In this document: one piece after another, positions 26,890 through 36,576 of the stretch
How positions within the stretch are numbered: position 1 is the first letter of the stretch
How the letters are laid out: every line of letters begins with the position of its first letter
Source of the DNA: Nitrosospira sp. Nsp2
GTDB taxonomy: Bacteria > Pseudomonadota > Gammaproteobacteria > Burkholderiales > Nitrosomonadaceae
Direction of reading: 5' to 3'
DNA: 64,000 nt
Assembly (NCBI RefSeq): GCF_003050965.1
Contig: NZ_QAOU01000008.1
Location: 47,571 to 111,570, forward strand
Notes under the pieces: generated by a model
Told to the model about the DNA's origin: nothing
The model's input: the letters and a program-made list of their open reading frames with translations, nothing else
Databases searched by the model: none
Program-made: the position numbers and the translations under genes

Positions 26890-27651
26890 ATGAGTCTGGT
26901 ACAGGTACAAGGAGTCACCCTAAACTATCCTCTTATCGGTATGGGAAATCGATCCGTCAAAAATCAGCTTCTCAGCACGGCGACAGGCGGATTACTCACT
27001 GCAGGCGATCAGATTCCAGTGGTCAGGGCGTTACAAGATATCAGTTTCTCTTTGAAAGAAGGGGATCGACTTGGGTTGGTCGGACATAACGGCGCAGGCA
27101 AGTCAACCCTACTTAAAGTTCTTGCCGGCATATATAAGCCAACGTTCGGCACAGCATCGACGAGCGGCAGAGTCGTCTCGACGCTAAACCTGGCCTTGGG
27201 AATGGAACCGGAAGCGACAGGTATCGAAAACATACTCATTCGGGGTTTACTACTCGGGATGAAAAAAAAGGAAATCTACAAAAAAATGGAAGAGATTGCC
27301 AGATTCACTGAACTTGGCGACTACCTGAAGATGCCGCTTCGGATCTACTCTTCCGGAATGGCCACTCGACTGGCCTTTGCTACTGTCACCGCTATGGAAG
27401 CCGATATCCTGCTGATGGATGAGGTAATTGGTACGGGGGACGCACGTTTCATGGAGAAGGCGGAGCATCGGCTTAAGGAATTCATACACCGTAGCAAGAT
27501 ACTAGTACTTGCTTCCCATACTGAATCAATAATACGAAACTTTTGCAACAAGGCTCTGTTGCTGGAGCAGGGAAAGATTCAACAAATAGGTCCAGTTGAC
27601 GAGATATTTCAACTTTATCAGCAGCGCACTGCTACCACATTCTCAGCTTAA
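26890..27651 (+). CDS. Polysaccharide export ABC transporter ATPase (Wzt-like)
   Basis: A 253-residue ATPase with Walker A GHNGAGKST (residues 65-73), signature YSSGMATRLAFA (about 152-163), Walker B ILLMDEVIG and a switch His in LVLASHTESI. It ends soon after the ATPase core, so it lacks the C-terminal carbohydrate-binding domain of chain-length-capped Wzt exporters. This argues that no terminal cap is read, or that recognition uses another protein. It is coupled to the permease gene upstream. Confidence 0.92.
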   Translation: MSLVQVQGVTLNYPLIGMGNRSVKNQLLSTATGGLLTAGDQIPVVRALQDISFSLKEGDRLGLVGHNGAGKSTLLKVLAGIYKPTFGTASTSGRVVSTLNLALGMEPEATGIENILIRGLLLGMKKKEIYKKMEEIARFTELGDYLKMPLRIYSSGMATRLAFATVTAMEADILLMDEVIGTGDARFMEKAEHRLKEFIHRSKILVLASHTESIIRNFCNKALLLEQGKIQQIGPVDEIFQLYQQRTATTFSA

Positions 27652-27745
27652 GACATAGGACGTAACCTCGCCTGCAGAACTCGCTTCCAGGGAACCGTAC
27701 CCAGACTTGTCTATGGACACACACGACCGGTAGCGCATAAAGCAT

Positions 27746-30700
27746 ATGCTGAGCAAAAGCCGTTTGTTACACATCGCGAGATACTTCTACGCCAATCTTC
27801 CCCTGACTTATCCCGCGAAGGCAAAAATTCGTGAAGCCCTGTCTCCTGTCCTTCGCGCACTTACGAGCGAGAAAAGAGGGTTGGCGATGTTTTCGGAACT
27901 AAGAAAGTCCTTTGGTTCCCGCTCTGATTCGCTCGCATGGCCAGCGCCTGATGAGCATGCTTTTGTGCAGTTGCTCCTGGAGCTTTCCGAGCACTGCAGT
28001 AGGTACGGACCGATCGGCAGCATGATTACAGTGCCGTTCATGAGTTCGGGTGGTGCAGAGCGGGTAGCGCTTAATTTCGCATGCGCATACCGTGAGCTTC
28101 AGCCCCGTTTTACCGTTCTCGTCCTCATAACGGATCGTCCTTTGAAAAACGATCTCATGGTTCTACCCGACGGTATCAAGGTCGTAGCATTGCATGACCA
28201 CGTGCAATCCGATTTCGAGAACATTCGGCTGCAATTTCTGAAGTCATTGGTTCAGGCTGTTAAGCCAACTGTTCTCCATAACATTAACAGTGAACTGGCA
28301 TGGAAGCTGATCATCGATCATGGCCTTTTGATGTCGCGACTCACGCAGATTTTTGCAAGTATATTTGCCTTTCAATATCTGCCCGGTACCCGTCGCAAGA
28401 CCGGCTACGCATCCTATTTTCTCCAGCCGGCATTACCTCATCTCCATGGGTTGCTGAGCGATAATCATCGGTTCATTACCGACGCAATTGCTGAATACGA
28501 GCTTGACGCGACTACCTCGACGAAACTGCATGTTGTTTACAATCCTTGCAGAATTTTCCTGGAGAAGACCCTAAATGCGCCTCCCATATCATCTTCCTCT
28601 TGCGGCGCTGATGGGCCTGACCGGCGTTTGCGGGTGTTGTGGGCTGGCAGGCTGGACGCGGAGAAGCGTGTCGACTTGCTCTACGATATCGCCCGACGCT
28701 GTGTCTTTGCCGATTTCATGGTTTATGGCCACAGCGTCATTGATAAGGAAACCAGCCTCCCGTCACAGCCCAACCTGATCTTAAAGGGGGGGTTTTCCGA
28801 TCCATATGAATTAGTGAGGGATGGACCATTTGATGCATTTCTATTTACCTCCCGTTGGGAAGGTCTACCCAACATTCTGCTCGAAGTTGGCGCGTTGGGA
28901 ATTCCGGTAATTGCCCCCACAGTCGGGGGGGTAGGAGAACTGATTTCGACGCGGACTGGCTTCCCGCTTCCAGAGGAGCCGACAGTACGGGACTATGAGG
29001 AAGCCCTTCAGATTGTCAGAGCTGATCCCGGTGAAGCCGCCACGCGAGCTCAAGCGCTAAAAGAGCTGGTGAAAACCCGGCATAGCTGGGGCGCTTTCCG
29101 TGAAAGCGTGCAAACAATACCGGGCTACATCAACGCATCTGACGGATTCGGTAGGGGAAACCGGGTGGCTTCCGATTCGGGGCCGGAAAATCCAGTAATA
29201 TCCATCGTAATTCCCTTCTTCAATCAAGGTCAATATCTATACGAATCCGTCTCGTCGGCCCTGCTGGCATACGAGGGAAAAACGGAAATTATCGTTGTCG
29301 ATGACGGAAGCACCGATCCAAAAACGGAGCTCTATCTCAGCGAGGTAGCTACTCTGTCCGGGAAAGTGCGCATTGTGCGCCAAGCGAACCAAGGCCTCTC
29401 GGGAGCGCGAAATTCGGGAATTGAAGCTGCCAAGGGGCAATTCATTCAGCTCCTCGATGCCGACGATATTCTTATCCCCGGCAAGCTGGACGTCCAGGTG
29501 GCGCACATGACGGTCTGTCCAGCGCTTGACGTATCCATATGTGATTTCTTGTTGTCCGATGAGACTGTTACACATATTACGCGTTCTGATGCGGCCATCT
29601 CCAGATTTCCGCTCACCCTCGACGATTTTTTGTATCGCTGGGAGCGAGGATTCGCTATCCCGATTCATTGCGCCCTGTTCCGAAAGGACGTCTTCTCACA
29701 AACGAGATTCGATGTAGGCGCACGCGCCAAGGAAGACTGGCTCTTCTGGTGCACACTCAGTTCTCTGGGCTGTCGGCTGGCATATCTACGTGGTCATTAC
29801 GCTGTTTACCGGCAACATGCACAAAGCATGCGCCGCTCCTATGTCGGCATGGGCAAAAGCTGGCTCCTTGCTGCGCAAAAAATCGACGCTTTACTTGGAG
29901 GGAAACATCCTCTCTTTCTCGAGTCGGCTGTTTCATGGTTCGAGCAGTACTACGAAAAGCATCCCGAGTATCGTCAAGAAGTTTCTCGTTTACAGACGAA
30001 TTTGTCGTCAGCAGAAACATCAACCCCAACACGCTCAGATAACCAGGAAGCGAATGCTGCACAGTTGCTGAGGCAACTCTCCTTTTTATCCACTACGGCC
30101 AACTCCCCATTTATCTCGGTGGTTATTCCTGTCTACAACCACTACGAGTATATTGAAGAATGCTTGCGCTCACTGTCGGAGCAAGGAACAACGGAATTCG
30201 AGGTGATCTGCATCGACGATGCCTCTCCCGACCTTCGCATTCACGAACTGATGCGAGGACTGAAGGGCAAACTAACCGGCCTCCGCATCGTCACGCATGC
30301 TTCCAATCGAGGTATTTCCGCATCTCAGAACGAGGCCGTTGAGCTGGCGAGGGGAAAGTTCATTGCCTTTCTCGACTGCGACGACTTGCTCGTGCCAAAC
30401 GCGCTTTCACGTGTAGATGAGGAGATTAAACAACGGCCCGATATCGACTATTTTTTTTCTGATCGGTGGGATATTGATGAAGCCGGAGCTTCCGTGCGCC
30501 TCGCAAGATATGGAGGTTATTACCATCTAAAACCAGGTAATCGCTCATTACGCGAGGATTTGCTGGATGGCATGGTTGCCTCTCATCTTAAAGTCATCCG
30601 CCGCTCTGTATTTATTCAGGTGAACGGATGCAGCGATGAATTCGAGGGTATTCAAGACTGGGAGCTGGCTCTAAAGATTTCGGAAATAGGAAGGCTGGCG

Positions 30701-31141
30701 TATATTCCAGAGCCCCTCTATAAACATCGTATCCATTCTCATTCGGTGACTGAGTCGGCAAAAGTAGATCAGATGAGAAAAACAAATATGTTGAGGCGCC
30801 GCTATATTGACCGCTGGATCAGAAGCGCAAAGTGTTCGGTAGCGGGGACACATCCTGGACCTTCACAGGTCTTCAATTGCAATAGCGCGTTGCCGTCCCT
30901 TGCTGAATTAAAAAAAAGCAGATCGTCGAGCCAGTGCTGCGTACTGGACCTGCGCGGTCCAGTCCTGACTTCCGCAATTACCTTTGCCCGCGAATTTAAC
31001 TCATACTTCGATTTAATACTGTGGGACAGACCGGAGGTGCCTGCCGCCCTGATGGGCTATCTTTGGGGCGATGTATTGAGCCCTCATAACGCAACCAGGA
31101 GGTCGGAAGTGGTGAGCCATTCGGTTAAGGGGGACCATTAG
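27746..31141 (+). CDS. Giant three-module glycosyltransferase (GT4-GT2-GT2)
   Basis: A 1131-residue fusion. Residues about 85-465 form a GT-B family 4 module (SGGAERVALNFA, LRVLWAGRLDAEKRVDLL near 291, LLEVGALGIPVIAPTVGGVGEL near 380). Residues about 481-720 form a family 2 GT-A module (ISIVIPFFNQGQYLYE, IIVVDDGSTD, LLDADDILIPGKLD). Residues about 786-1030 form a second family 2 module (ISVVIPVYNHYEYIEE, CIDDASPD, FLDCDDLLVPNAL). The last 100 residues are unassigned. All three modules keep their nucleotide-sugar motifs, so the protein may build a repeat unit processively. It follows the exporter ATPase after 94 bp. Confidence 0.88.
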   Translation: MLSKSRLLHIARYFYANLPLTYPAKAKIREALSPVLRALTSEKRGLAMFSELRKSFGSRSDSLAWPAPDEHAFVQLLLELSEHCSRYGPIGSMITVPFMSSGGAERVALNFACAYRELQPRFTVLVLITDRPLKNDLMVLPDGIKVVALHDHVQSDFENIRLQFLKSLVQAVKPTVLHNINSELAWKLIIDHGLLMSRLTQIFASIFAFQYLPGTRRKTGYASYFLQPALPHLHGLLSDNHRFITDAIAEYELDATTSTKLHVVYNPCRIFLEKTLNAPPISSSSCGADGPDRRLRVLWAGRLDAEKRVDLLYDIARRCVFADFMVYGHSVIDKETSLPSQPNLILKGGFSDPYELVRDGPFDAFLFTSRWEGLPNILLEVGALGIPVIAPTVGGVGELISTRTGFPLPEEPTVRDYEEALQIVRADPGEAATRAQALKELVKTRHSWGAFRESVQTIPGYINASDGFGRGNRVASDSGPENPVISIVIPFFNQGQYLYESVSSALLAYEGKTEIIVVDDGSTDPKTELYLSEVATLSGKVRIVRQANQGLSGARNSGIEAAKGQFIQLLDADDILIPGKLDVQVAHMTVCPALDVSICDFLLSDETVTHITRSDAAISRFPLTLDDFLYRWERGFAIPIHCALFRKDVFSQTRFDVGARAKEDWLFWCTLSSLGCRLAYLRGHYAVYRQHAQSMRRSYVGMGKSWLLAAQKIDALLGGKHPLFLESAVSWFEQYYEKHPEYRQEVSRLQTNLSSAETSTPTRSDNQEANAAQLLRQLSFLSTTANSPFISVVIPVYNHYEYIEECLRSLSEQGTTEFEVICIDDASPDLRIHELMRGLKGKLTGLRIVTHASNRGISASQNEAVELARGKFIAFLDCDDLLVPNALSRVDEEIKQRPDIDYFFSDRWDIDEAGASVRLARYGGYYHLKPGNRSLREDLLDGMVASHLKVIRRSVFIQVNGCSDEFEGIQDWELALKISEIGRLAYIPEPLYKHRIHSHSVTESAKVDQMRKTNMLRRRYIDRWIRSAKCSVAGTHPGPSQVFNCNSALPSLAELKKSRSSSQCCVLDLRGPVLTSAITFAREFNSYFDLILWDRPEVPAALMGYLWGDVLSPHNATRRSEVVSHSVKGDH

Positions 31142-31468
31142 ATAATCCTGGCGCGTTGCAGCGGCATTTTACGCTGGAACCTCTTCGACCGACATCCTGC
31201 CTGTTCCCCCGTTTGTGCGGTACCGCACCGAAACATCCGGCTTCGTTTATCTATTATGTCGGCCGACCGCTAATTTACTAAAATTCAGTGGCCATCCTTA
31301 AGAAAAAAACATTTTTCCGGCCCCTGAACGAGTAATCAAATTGGCATTACATCCCGTCTAGCACCCCGGAGGCCTTACCTTGCGATTAGAAAATAGTTGC
31401 GGAGAATCGCACAATTTAATCTGAGGCAGAGGTCCAATTTTCCCCCCATTATCTCGGTACGATAGAAG
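31142..31468. other. Gap inside the polysaccharide cluster
   Basis: 327 bp without a gene. No hairpin with a T-run and no clear promoter or JUMPStart-like element is seen. A new transcript may start here for the 31469-34514 sub-operon. Confidence 0.4.
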
Positions 31469-32233
31469 ATGTATTCAACAAAACCTATTATAAGCCAAGT
31501 CGTTACTTTTCATACTGAGGGGGTGCTGGCGCATTTCACCTTATCCAGCCTAATACGAGTTCGTGAATATGCGTCGATGCAGAAAATTCCGATTGAGTTC
31601 GTTCTAACATTGGACAACGCTGACGAACTTACTACTCGCATTGTTAAGAACCACCCCCTAATCAGTAAACGAGATCAAATAGTTAGCGTAACCCATGGAG
31701 ATTTGGCCTCTTCTCGAAATAGTGGTGTTAGTGCAGCCCGGGGCGAATACGTTGGCACCATGGACGGTGATGATCATTATTCGGCGAACTGGCCTGTTGC
31801 CGCGCTGGAGGTTGCCAGAACGAATGAGACCCCCGTAATAATTCATCCTGAATTGTGCGTTTCGTTTGGCGCATTCCATTCCGTCGCACGTCTCATCGAC
31901 ATGACGAAGGATTCATTTCCGCTTGCTGCCTGTATTTCCCACCACCCTTGGGTATCGTGCTCATTTGGGATCAGGAAGTTATATGTCGAGCACCCGTATC
32001 AGCGTACGGATGTGAAGGAAACGGGTTTTGGCTACGAAGACTGGCACTGGAATGCCGAGTTGCTAGCCCATGGTGTTACGCACGTGTGTGCACCTAAAAC
32101 CGCATTGTTCTATAGACGAAAGGCCGAGTCCATGGTGATGTCTATGGTGTCGACAGGTGCGATTATTCGCCCTTGCTCCTTTTTTGACAGAGTGGAACTT
32201 TGGTCTGGATCAGATAGGGTGTCCATCACATGA
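31469..32233 (+). CDS. Family 2 glycosyltransferase
   Basis: A 254-residue GT-A protein. Visible are VTFHTEGVLAHFTLSSLIRV at the start, GDLASSRNSGVSAARGEYV and the metal-binding region TMDGDDHYSANWP, typical of GT2 enzymes. The later FGYEDWHWNAELL fits the acceptor-side ED motif. The start ATG is 327 bp after the giant fusion gene, and its stop overlaps the next start (ATGA). Acceptor and donor are unknown. Confidence 0.8.
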   Translation: MYSTKPIISQVVTFHTEGVLAHFTLSSLIRVREYASMQKIPIEFVLTLDNADELTTRIVKNHPLISKRDQIVSVTHGDLASSRNSGVSAARGEYVGTMDGDDHYSANWPVAALEVARTNETPVIIHPELCVSFGAFHSVARLIDMTKDSFPLAACISHHPWVSCSFGIRKLYVEHPYQRTDVKETGFGYEDWHWNAELLAHGVTHVCAPKTALFYRRKAESMVMSMVSTGAIIRPCSFFDRVELWSGSDRVSIT

Positions 32234-33759
32234 GCGTCAAATCCATGCTTAAACCTGAGCCCCTTCTTTCATTCATCTTTCGTGTTTTTGTTAAACCTGT
32301 CCTTGATTTCCTGCCTGAACTACGGCGTAACCAAATAATGACGATTGCGCATCATGTCAAAACCACGCTTTTTTATGGTCATGTCATGAATTTCAGTGAC
32401 AACTGGAAGCCGATTCGCATTATGGAGGACAAAAAAGCTAACACTCGTGCTGCTGCAGCCTCGAATGCCACAGTTCCCGCTTGGGTAGTGGAGGAGTTGC
32501 GTCATCTTGCCGAGATCGAGCCTGATTTATTTCCTACTCCACAATATCTATCACAATTTAACATCTATCGGCCCACTATCGATGCGGCTCCGGGCATGGT
32601 TTACGCTGATTGCCGTCGGCTCGTCGGCGATACGAATCCGGATATCATTATCATTGTGCCCTGGCTGAAACGCGGCGGCGCTGACCTCGGTACGTTGCAT
32701 CATATCAATGTCTGCCGACGGCTGGGATTGAGTGCTGTACTTATCACAACCTTGGACACGGTATCGCCGTGGCTGGAGCGTGTTCCGAAAGATGTGCCGG
32801 TAGTGGAGCTTGGACGAGTGGGGCGAAAGATAACCCAGGCACAAAGGATGACCGTATTGGTGAGACTGGTGCTTCAATCGCGCGCTTCTACGATCCATAT
32901 TATTCAATCACAGCTTGGGTGGGACATGTTAAAGGCCCACGGCAAGTCTTTGCAAGCTGAAGGAAAATCTGTCTTCGCTAGTCTTTATTGCGAGGATCAT
33001 GATTCCACGGGGCAAAAGCATGGTTATGCACGCTATTACCTGGCCTCAACGTTACCATACCTTACCGGAGTAATTTGTGATAGCGCTTATTACCCGGCAG
33101 AGCTGAGCCGGCATTATGGCGTAGATAGCCGCAGAACGCATACCGTCTACTTTCCAGGCACATCCGTAAGAGAATCCGAATACATCTCCACCAATCAGGG
33201 CAAAGTACTGTGGGCAAGCCGGATTACCCAACAGAAACGACCCGACCTTCTGCTTAAAATTGCTACGGCCATGCCGGACATTCAATTCCATGTGCGGGGC
33301 CATGCCGAAAAGCATGACGAAAAGCAGATGGAAAGCAATATAAGGCGGCTTCCCAATATAATATTTACCGGTTCTTATGAGGTTGGGGGTCTGGTAGAGG
33401 AGAATGATCAGTTCAGTTTGTTTCTCTATACATCCCTTACCGATGGTATGCCGAATGTCTTGCTTGAAGCAACATTGGCTGGCCTGCCTATCGTGGCATC
33501 GGCCGTAGGGGGCGTACCCGAGCTGATCAATGACGAAACAGGATACCCTGTGGCAGATACTGAATCGGTCAATGCATACGTTAGCGCAATCAGAAAAGCG
33601 TTAAGTAACCCGGAAGAGAGGCACAACCGCTGGGGGTGCGCGCTTGAGTTGGTCCGGAAGAGGCATACGCAGGAGAGCTTTTTCCAGCAAATGGTCGAAA
33701 TAAAAGATTACTTTCCCGGAACCGCTAAAGAAACACCAAGATTAAGGGCCCTTGCATGA
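32230..33759 (+). CDS. Family 4 glycosyltransferase
   Basis: A 509-residue GT-B enzyme. The C-terminal half contains GKVLWASRITQQKRPDLLLKIA, the FLYTSLTDGMPNVLLEATLA region and GLPIVASAVGGVPELINDETG, the classic GT4 nucleotide-sugar site. The N-terminal acceptor half has IIIIVPWLKRGGADLGTLHH. About 100 extra N-terminal residues precede the fold. It overlaps neighbouring genes at both ends by 4 nt (ATGA), so three genes are translationally coupled. Confidence 0.85.
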   Translation: MSVKSMLKPEPLLSFIFRVFVKPVLDFLPELRRNQIMTIAHHVKTTLFYGHVMNFSDNWKPIRIMEDKKANTRAAAASNATVPAWVVEELRHLAEIEPDLFPTPQYLSQFNIYRPTIDAAPGMVYADCRRLVGDTNPDIIIIVPWLKRGGADLGTLHHINVCRRLGLSAVLITTLDTVSPWLERVPKDVPVVELGRVGRKITQAQRMTVLVRLVLQSRASTIHIIQSQLGWDMLKAHGKSLQAEGKSVFASLYCEDHDSTGQKHGYARYYLASTLPYLTGVICDSAYYPAELSRHYGVDSRRTHTVYFPGTSVRESEYISTNQGKVLWASRITQQKRPDLLLKIATAMPDIQFHVRGHAEKHDEKQMESNIRRLPNIIFTGSYEVGGLVEENDQFSLFLYTSLTDGMPNVLLEATLAGLPIVASAVGGVPELINDETGYPVADTESVNAYVSAIRKALSNPEERHNRWGCALELVRKRHTQESFFQQMVEIKDYFPGTAKETPRLRALA

Positions 33760-34514
33760 GACAGTTGAGCCCTGAAATTGCTGCTATGCCGTTAATCATG
33801 GATATAGGCATGAACAACGGCCGCGACAGTCTGTTCTATCTGCGCAAGGGCTTCCGGGTAGTCTCTGTGGAAGCAAGCCCACCCGCGGTTGAGAACGCAC
33901 GTATAAACCTGGCTCCCTATATTGATTCGGGTCAGCTGGTCATCGAGCCAGTCGGTTTAGCCGCGCAGGAGGGTGAGTTTATTTTCTATGCCAATCTCGA
34001 CAATGACCGGTGGAGCAGCTTCAATAAAAGCTGGGGAACCCGAAACGGGACACAATATCTTGAAATCCCAGTGCAGTGCATCCGGCCACAATCCCTTTTC
34101 AAAAAGCATGGTATACCCTATTACCTTAAGATCGATATCGAGGGTAATGACATCAATGTAGTATGTGCATTGCGTGATTTCCCCCTCCGTCCACGGTATG
34201 TGTCCATAGAAGAGAGTCAAACCTCTTATTTTGCGGAACTATGGTCTGTCGGGTGCCGGCAATTCAAGCTCGTTGACCAATGGAGTTTATGGCAAGTGAA
34301 GTGCCCAAATCCCCCTTTGGAAGGAAAGTATGTCGATATCGACTTCGACAACACGACATCCGGACCATTTGGAGATGAAGCACCGGGTGAATGGCTCGAC
34401 TTTTCCCATGTCCTGGAAGCATATTTGACAAAAGTGAGATCGCCGACGCGTGGTTGGCTCGCGGCTGAAACCTCCTCGTTTGATATTCATGGGCGCATCG
34501 ACTCATACCGATAG
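33756..34514 (+). CDS. FkbM family methyltransferase
   Basis: A 252-residue SAM-dependent O-methyltransferase of the FkbM family. The SAM-binding strand is LIMDIGMNNGRDSLFYLRKG, followed by VVSVEASPPAVENA, and YYLKIDIEGND is the family's hallmark metal/acidic motif. It probably methylates a sugar hydroxyl of the exported polysaccharide. It is coupled to the preceding glycosyltransferase by an ATGA overlap and is the last intact gene of the cluster. Confidence 0.88.
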   Translation: MRQLSPEIAAMPLIMDIGMNNGRDSLFYLRKGFRVVSVEASPPAVENARINLAPYIDSGQLVIEPVGLAAQEGEFIFYANLDNDRWSSFNKSWGTRNGTQYLEIPVQCIRPQSLFKKHGIPYYLKIDIEGNDINVVCALRDFPLRPRYVSIEESQTSYFAELWSVGCRQFKLVDQWSLWQVKCPNPPLEGKYVDIDFDNTTSGPFGDEAPGEWLDFSHVLEAYLTKVRSPTRGWLAAETSSFDIHGRIDSYR

Positions 34515-34927
34515 TTCAGCTGGAGGCACCGCCAGGCAGCTAATAATCAGTCTTTATGCTGGTGCAGCTAAGGTCAAGCATAGATTGGCGTTTGGCGAGC
34601 ATAATGTCGGGTATTAATCTAAGCTTGAGTAACTTTTCTTGGCGCCCGACAGTTTGATATAGGATATGACGGTCTACGACGTCAGCACATCAAAACAGCA
34701 CACATTGGGGCGTTCTTACACGAAGACCGCTGGTATTCGGTTACATATCATTTATCCCGCAATTGACTTGCTTGTAGTTGTATTTGAGAAAGGGCACACA
34801 TCGCGCGGGTTTCATATCGCTGCGCCTATTTCTATGTCCGAGCACACAAATAGAATAATCCAGTAAAAGCCAGCCGCACTTCAGTGCTTCCAGGAGCAGG
34901 ACGCGACAACTCGAATAAAGGAGTGAG
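34515..34927. other. Gap before a decayed PEP-CTERM gene
   Basis: 413 bp with only short incoherent frames. Its 3' end carries AAGGAG just before the ATG of the pseudogene at 34928, so part of it is probably that gene's old promoter region. Confidence 0.45.
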
Positions 34928-35445
34928 ATGTTTAGAACGATTTGTGCCCTACTCGCAGCAGGGTTCTGCAGGGAGCGAATTACGGATGGCGCAAGTTCGA
35001 AGGCACCCAGTTACATTTTCCTGAAGATCCGGAACAACCACACCGGACCCATCTTTGAGTAGGACCACAATGGTGGCGGAGCGTCGATTATTGGCGGCTA
35101 CGCGTATTGCGGGGCGGAAATTAACGGGTTGGAGGGAACCTATTTCTTTGCAGACTTTATCACCGACAAAGTCATGACGTTCCGCTTCTCTGAAGATACT
35201 AGAATCACGGAACTTGCCGACCGGACCGCCGAATTGATCTCTCCCACCGGCATGACCGGACGTATTACCTCGTTCGGCTCGGATGGTTCAGGTAATCTCT
35301 ACCTAGTGAGCCGCCGCGGACAGAGATCGGTGTGATAACGTCGGTCCCGGAACCAGAGGCGTGGGCAATGATGTTGGCCGGTTTTACGTTAGTCGGAGCA
35401 TGCGGCAGATATAGGGAGAAAAAGCGGGGACACATCAACGCTTGA
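34928..35445 (+). pseudogene. Decayed PQQ-type sugar-dehydrogenase-like gene with a PEP-CTERM tail
   Basis: An intact ribosome-binding site and ATG start a signal-peptide-like stretch (MFRTICALLAAGF). Within 15 codons this jumps into the late part of a glucose/sorbosone dehydrogenase-like protein, NYGWRKFEGTQ, in another frame. An in-frame TAG interrupts the next segment (E-stop-DHNGGG), which continues as GASIIGGYAYCGAEINGLEG, TYFFADFITDKV and ITSFGSDGSGNLYLVS. A further frameshift leads to VITSVPEPEAWAMMLAGFTL and a basic tail, a PEP-CTERM sorting signal (35332-35445). The most economical reading is a large internal deletion plus at least two frame disruptions. The original product would have been exported and processed by an exosortase. 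Confidence 0.8.
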
Positions 35446-35618
35446 TCAAGCGCCGGGGCGCCAAACCCTGCCATAAAAGCCTTCACGTTGGGTAGGATGA
35501 GTCGATAACGCGATCCCGAAGCAGGAGAGGGTAGTCAAGCGGAACTTCTTAACCCAGCGTTCTGGATAAGTGGCCCAAACATATACAACCCCAAGCTCTG
35601 GGAAAGGTTGGCAAGTCA

Positions 35619-36521
35619 ATGTCGGAGCTTTCTTCACCTCCTCGAATTATCGTTACCGGCGCGAGCAGCATCATCGGGCAGTTTCTGCTGCCTAAGCTCG
35701 CAAATTCCGGTTGCGAGGTTCATGCCATCAGCCGTAATAACCGCAGCGGTCTGATTGCCACCGAAAAAAATTTATTCTGGCACTCGAGCGACATCAGCGA
35801 TCCTGAGCAGTTGCCCCGCCTCTCCGCCAATGCGCTTGTGCATCTTGCGCCGCTCTGGCTGCTTCCCCCGCTGTTGCCCGTTTTGGACTCGCTTCAGCTT
35901 AAACGGGTGATCGGCTTCGGTTCGACCAGCGTATTCAGCAAGGCCGGTTCGGTCAACCCGGAGGAACGGCGTCTATCGGTGCGTTTAACCGAGGCGGAGG
36001 AGGAGGTTAGCAAGCTCTGCGCGGCCTTCGGAATGAACTGGACTGTGTTCCGCCCAACGTTGGTATACGATTGTGTGCGGGATAAGAATATTACTAGAAT
36101 CGCGAGTTTTATTCGGCGCTTCGGTTTTTTTCCATTACTGGGAGAAGGCCGGGGGTTGCGCCAGCCAGTCCATGCCGATGATCTCGCAAATGCCTGCATT
36201 CTTGCCCTCTGGCGGCCACAGACGTTCAACCGGGCATACAATTTGAGCGGGGGTGAGGCATTAAGCTATCTGCAGATGGTCGCGAAAATCTTCGACGCGC
36301 TCGGCAAGCCGGCACGTTTTTTCACGGTGCCCGAGTGGCTATTTCACGCCGCAATAAAGCTCGTCAGGCTGCTGCCCGGCGGCCGGGGGCTGAACGCAGA
36401 GATGGCGACACGAATGAACGTTGATTTGTGTTTTAATCATTCTGAAGCAACCAGGGATTTCGATTTTTCGCCGCGGTTGTTTCTTCCCCATTGGGACCAT
36501 GCGGATACAATGCAAAAATGA
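35619..36521 (+). CDS. Atypical SDR / NAD-dependent epimerase-dehydratase family protein
   Basis: A 300-residue Rossmann protein. The dinucleotide-binding loop is VTGASSIIGQFLLPKL (residues 12-27), with VIGFGSTSVFSK at strand 5. The YxxxK catalytic pair of classical epimerases is not visible at the expected position (LTEAEEEVSKL), so this is an atypical SDR whose activity is uncertain. The C-terminal ENAMR-like region PVHADDLANACILAL is preserved. It stands alone, 170 bp after the pseudogene, and may act on nucleotide sugars or quinone/lipid substrates. Confidence 0.75.
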   Translation: MSELSSPPRIIVTGASSIIGQFLLPKLANSGCEVHAISRNNRSGLIATEKNLFWHSSDISDPEQLPRLSANALVHLAPLWLLPPLLPVLDSLQLKRVIGFGSTSVFSKAGSVNPEERRLSVRLTEAEEEVSKLCAAFGMNWTVFRPTLVYDCVRDKNITRIASFIRRFGFFPLLGEGRGLRQPVHADDLANACILALWRPQTFNRAYNLSGGEALSYLQMVAKIFDALGKPARFFTVPEWLFHAAIKLVRLLPGGRGLNAEMATRMNVDLCFNHSEATRDFDFSPRLFLPHWDHADTMQK

Positions 36522-36576
36522 GCCAGGCATGAAGCGATTGGTAAAAATTTAAGTCGTACTCTGCCCGCACAGCATA

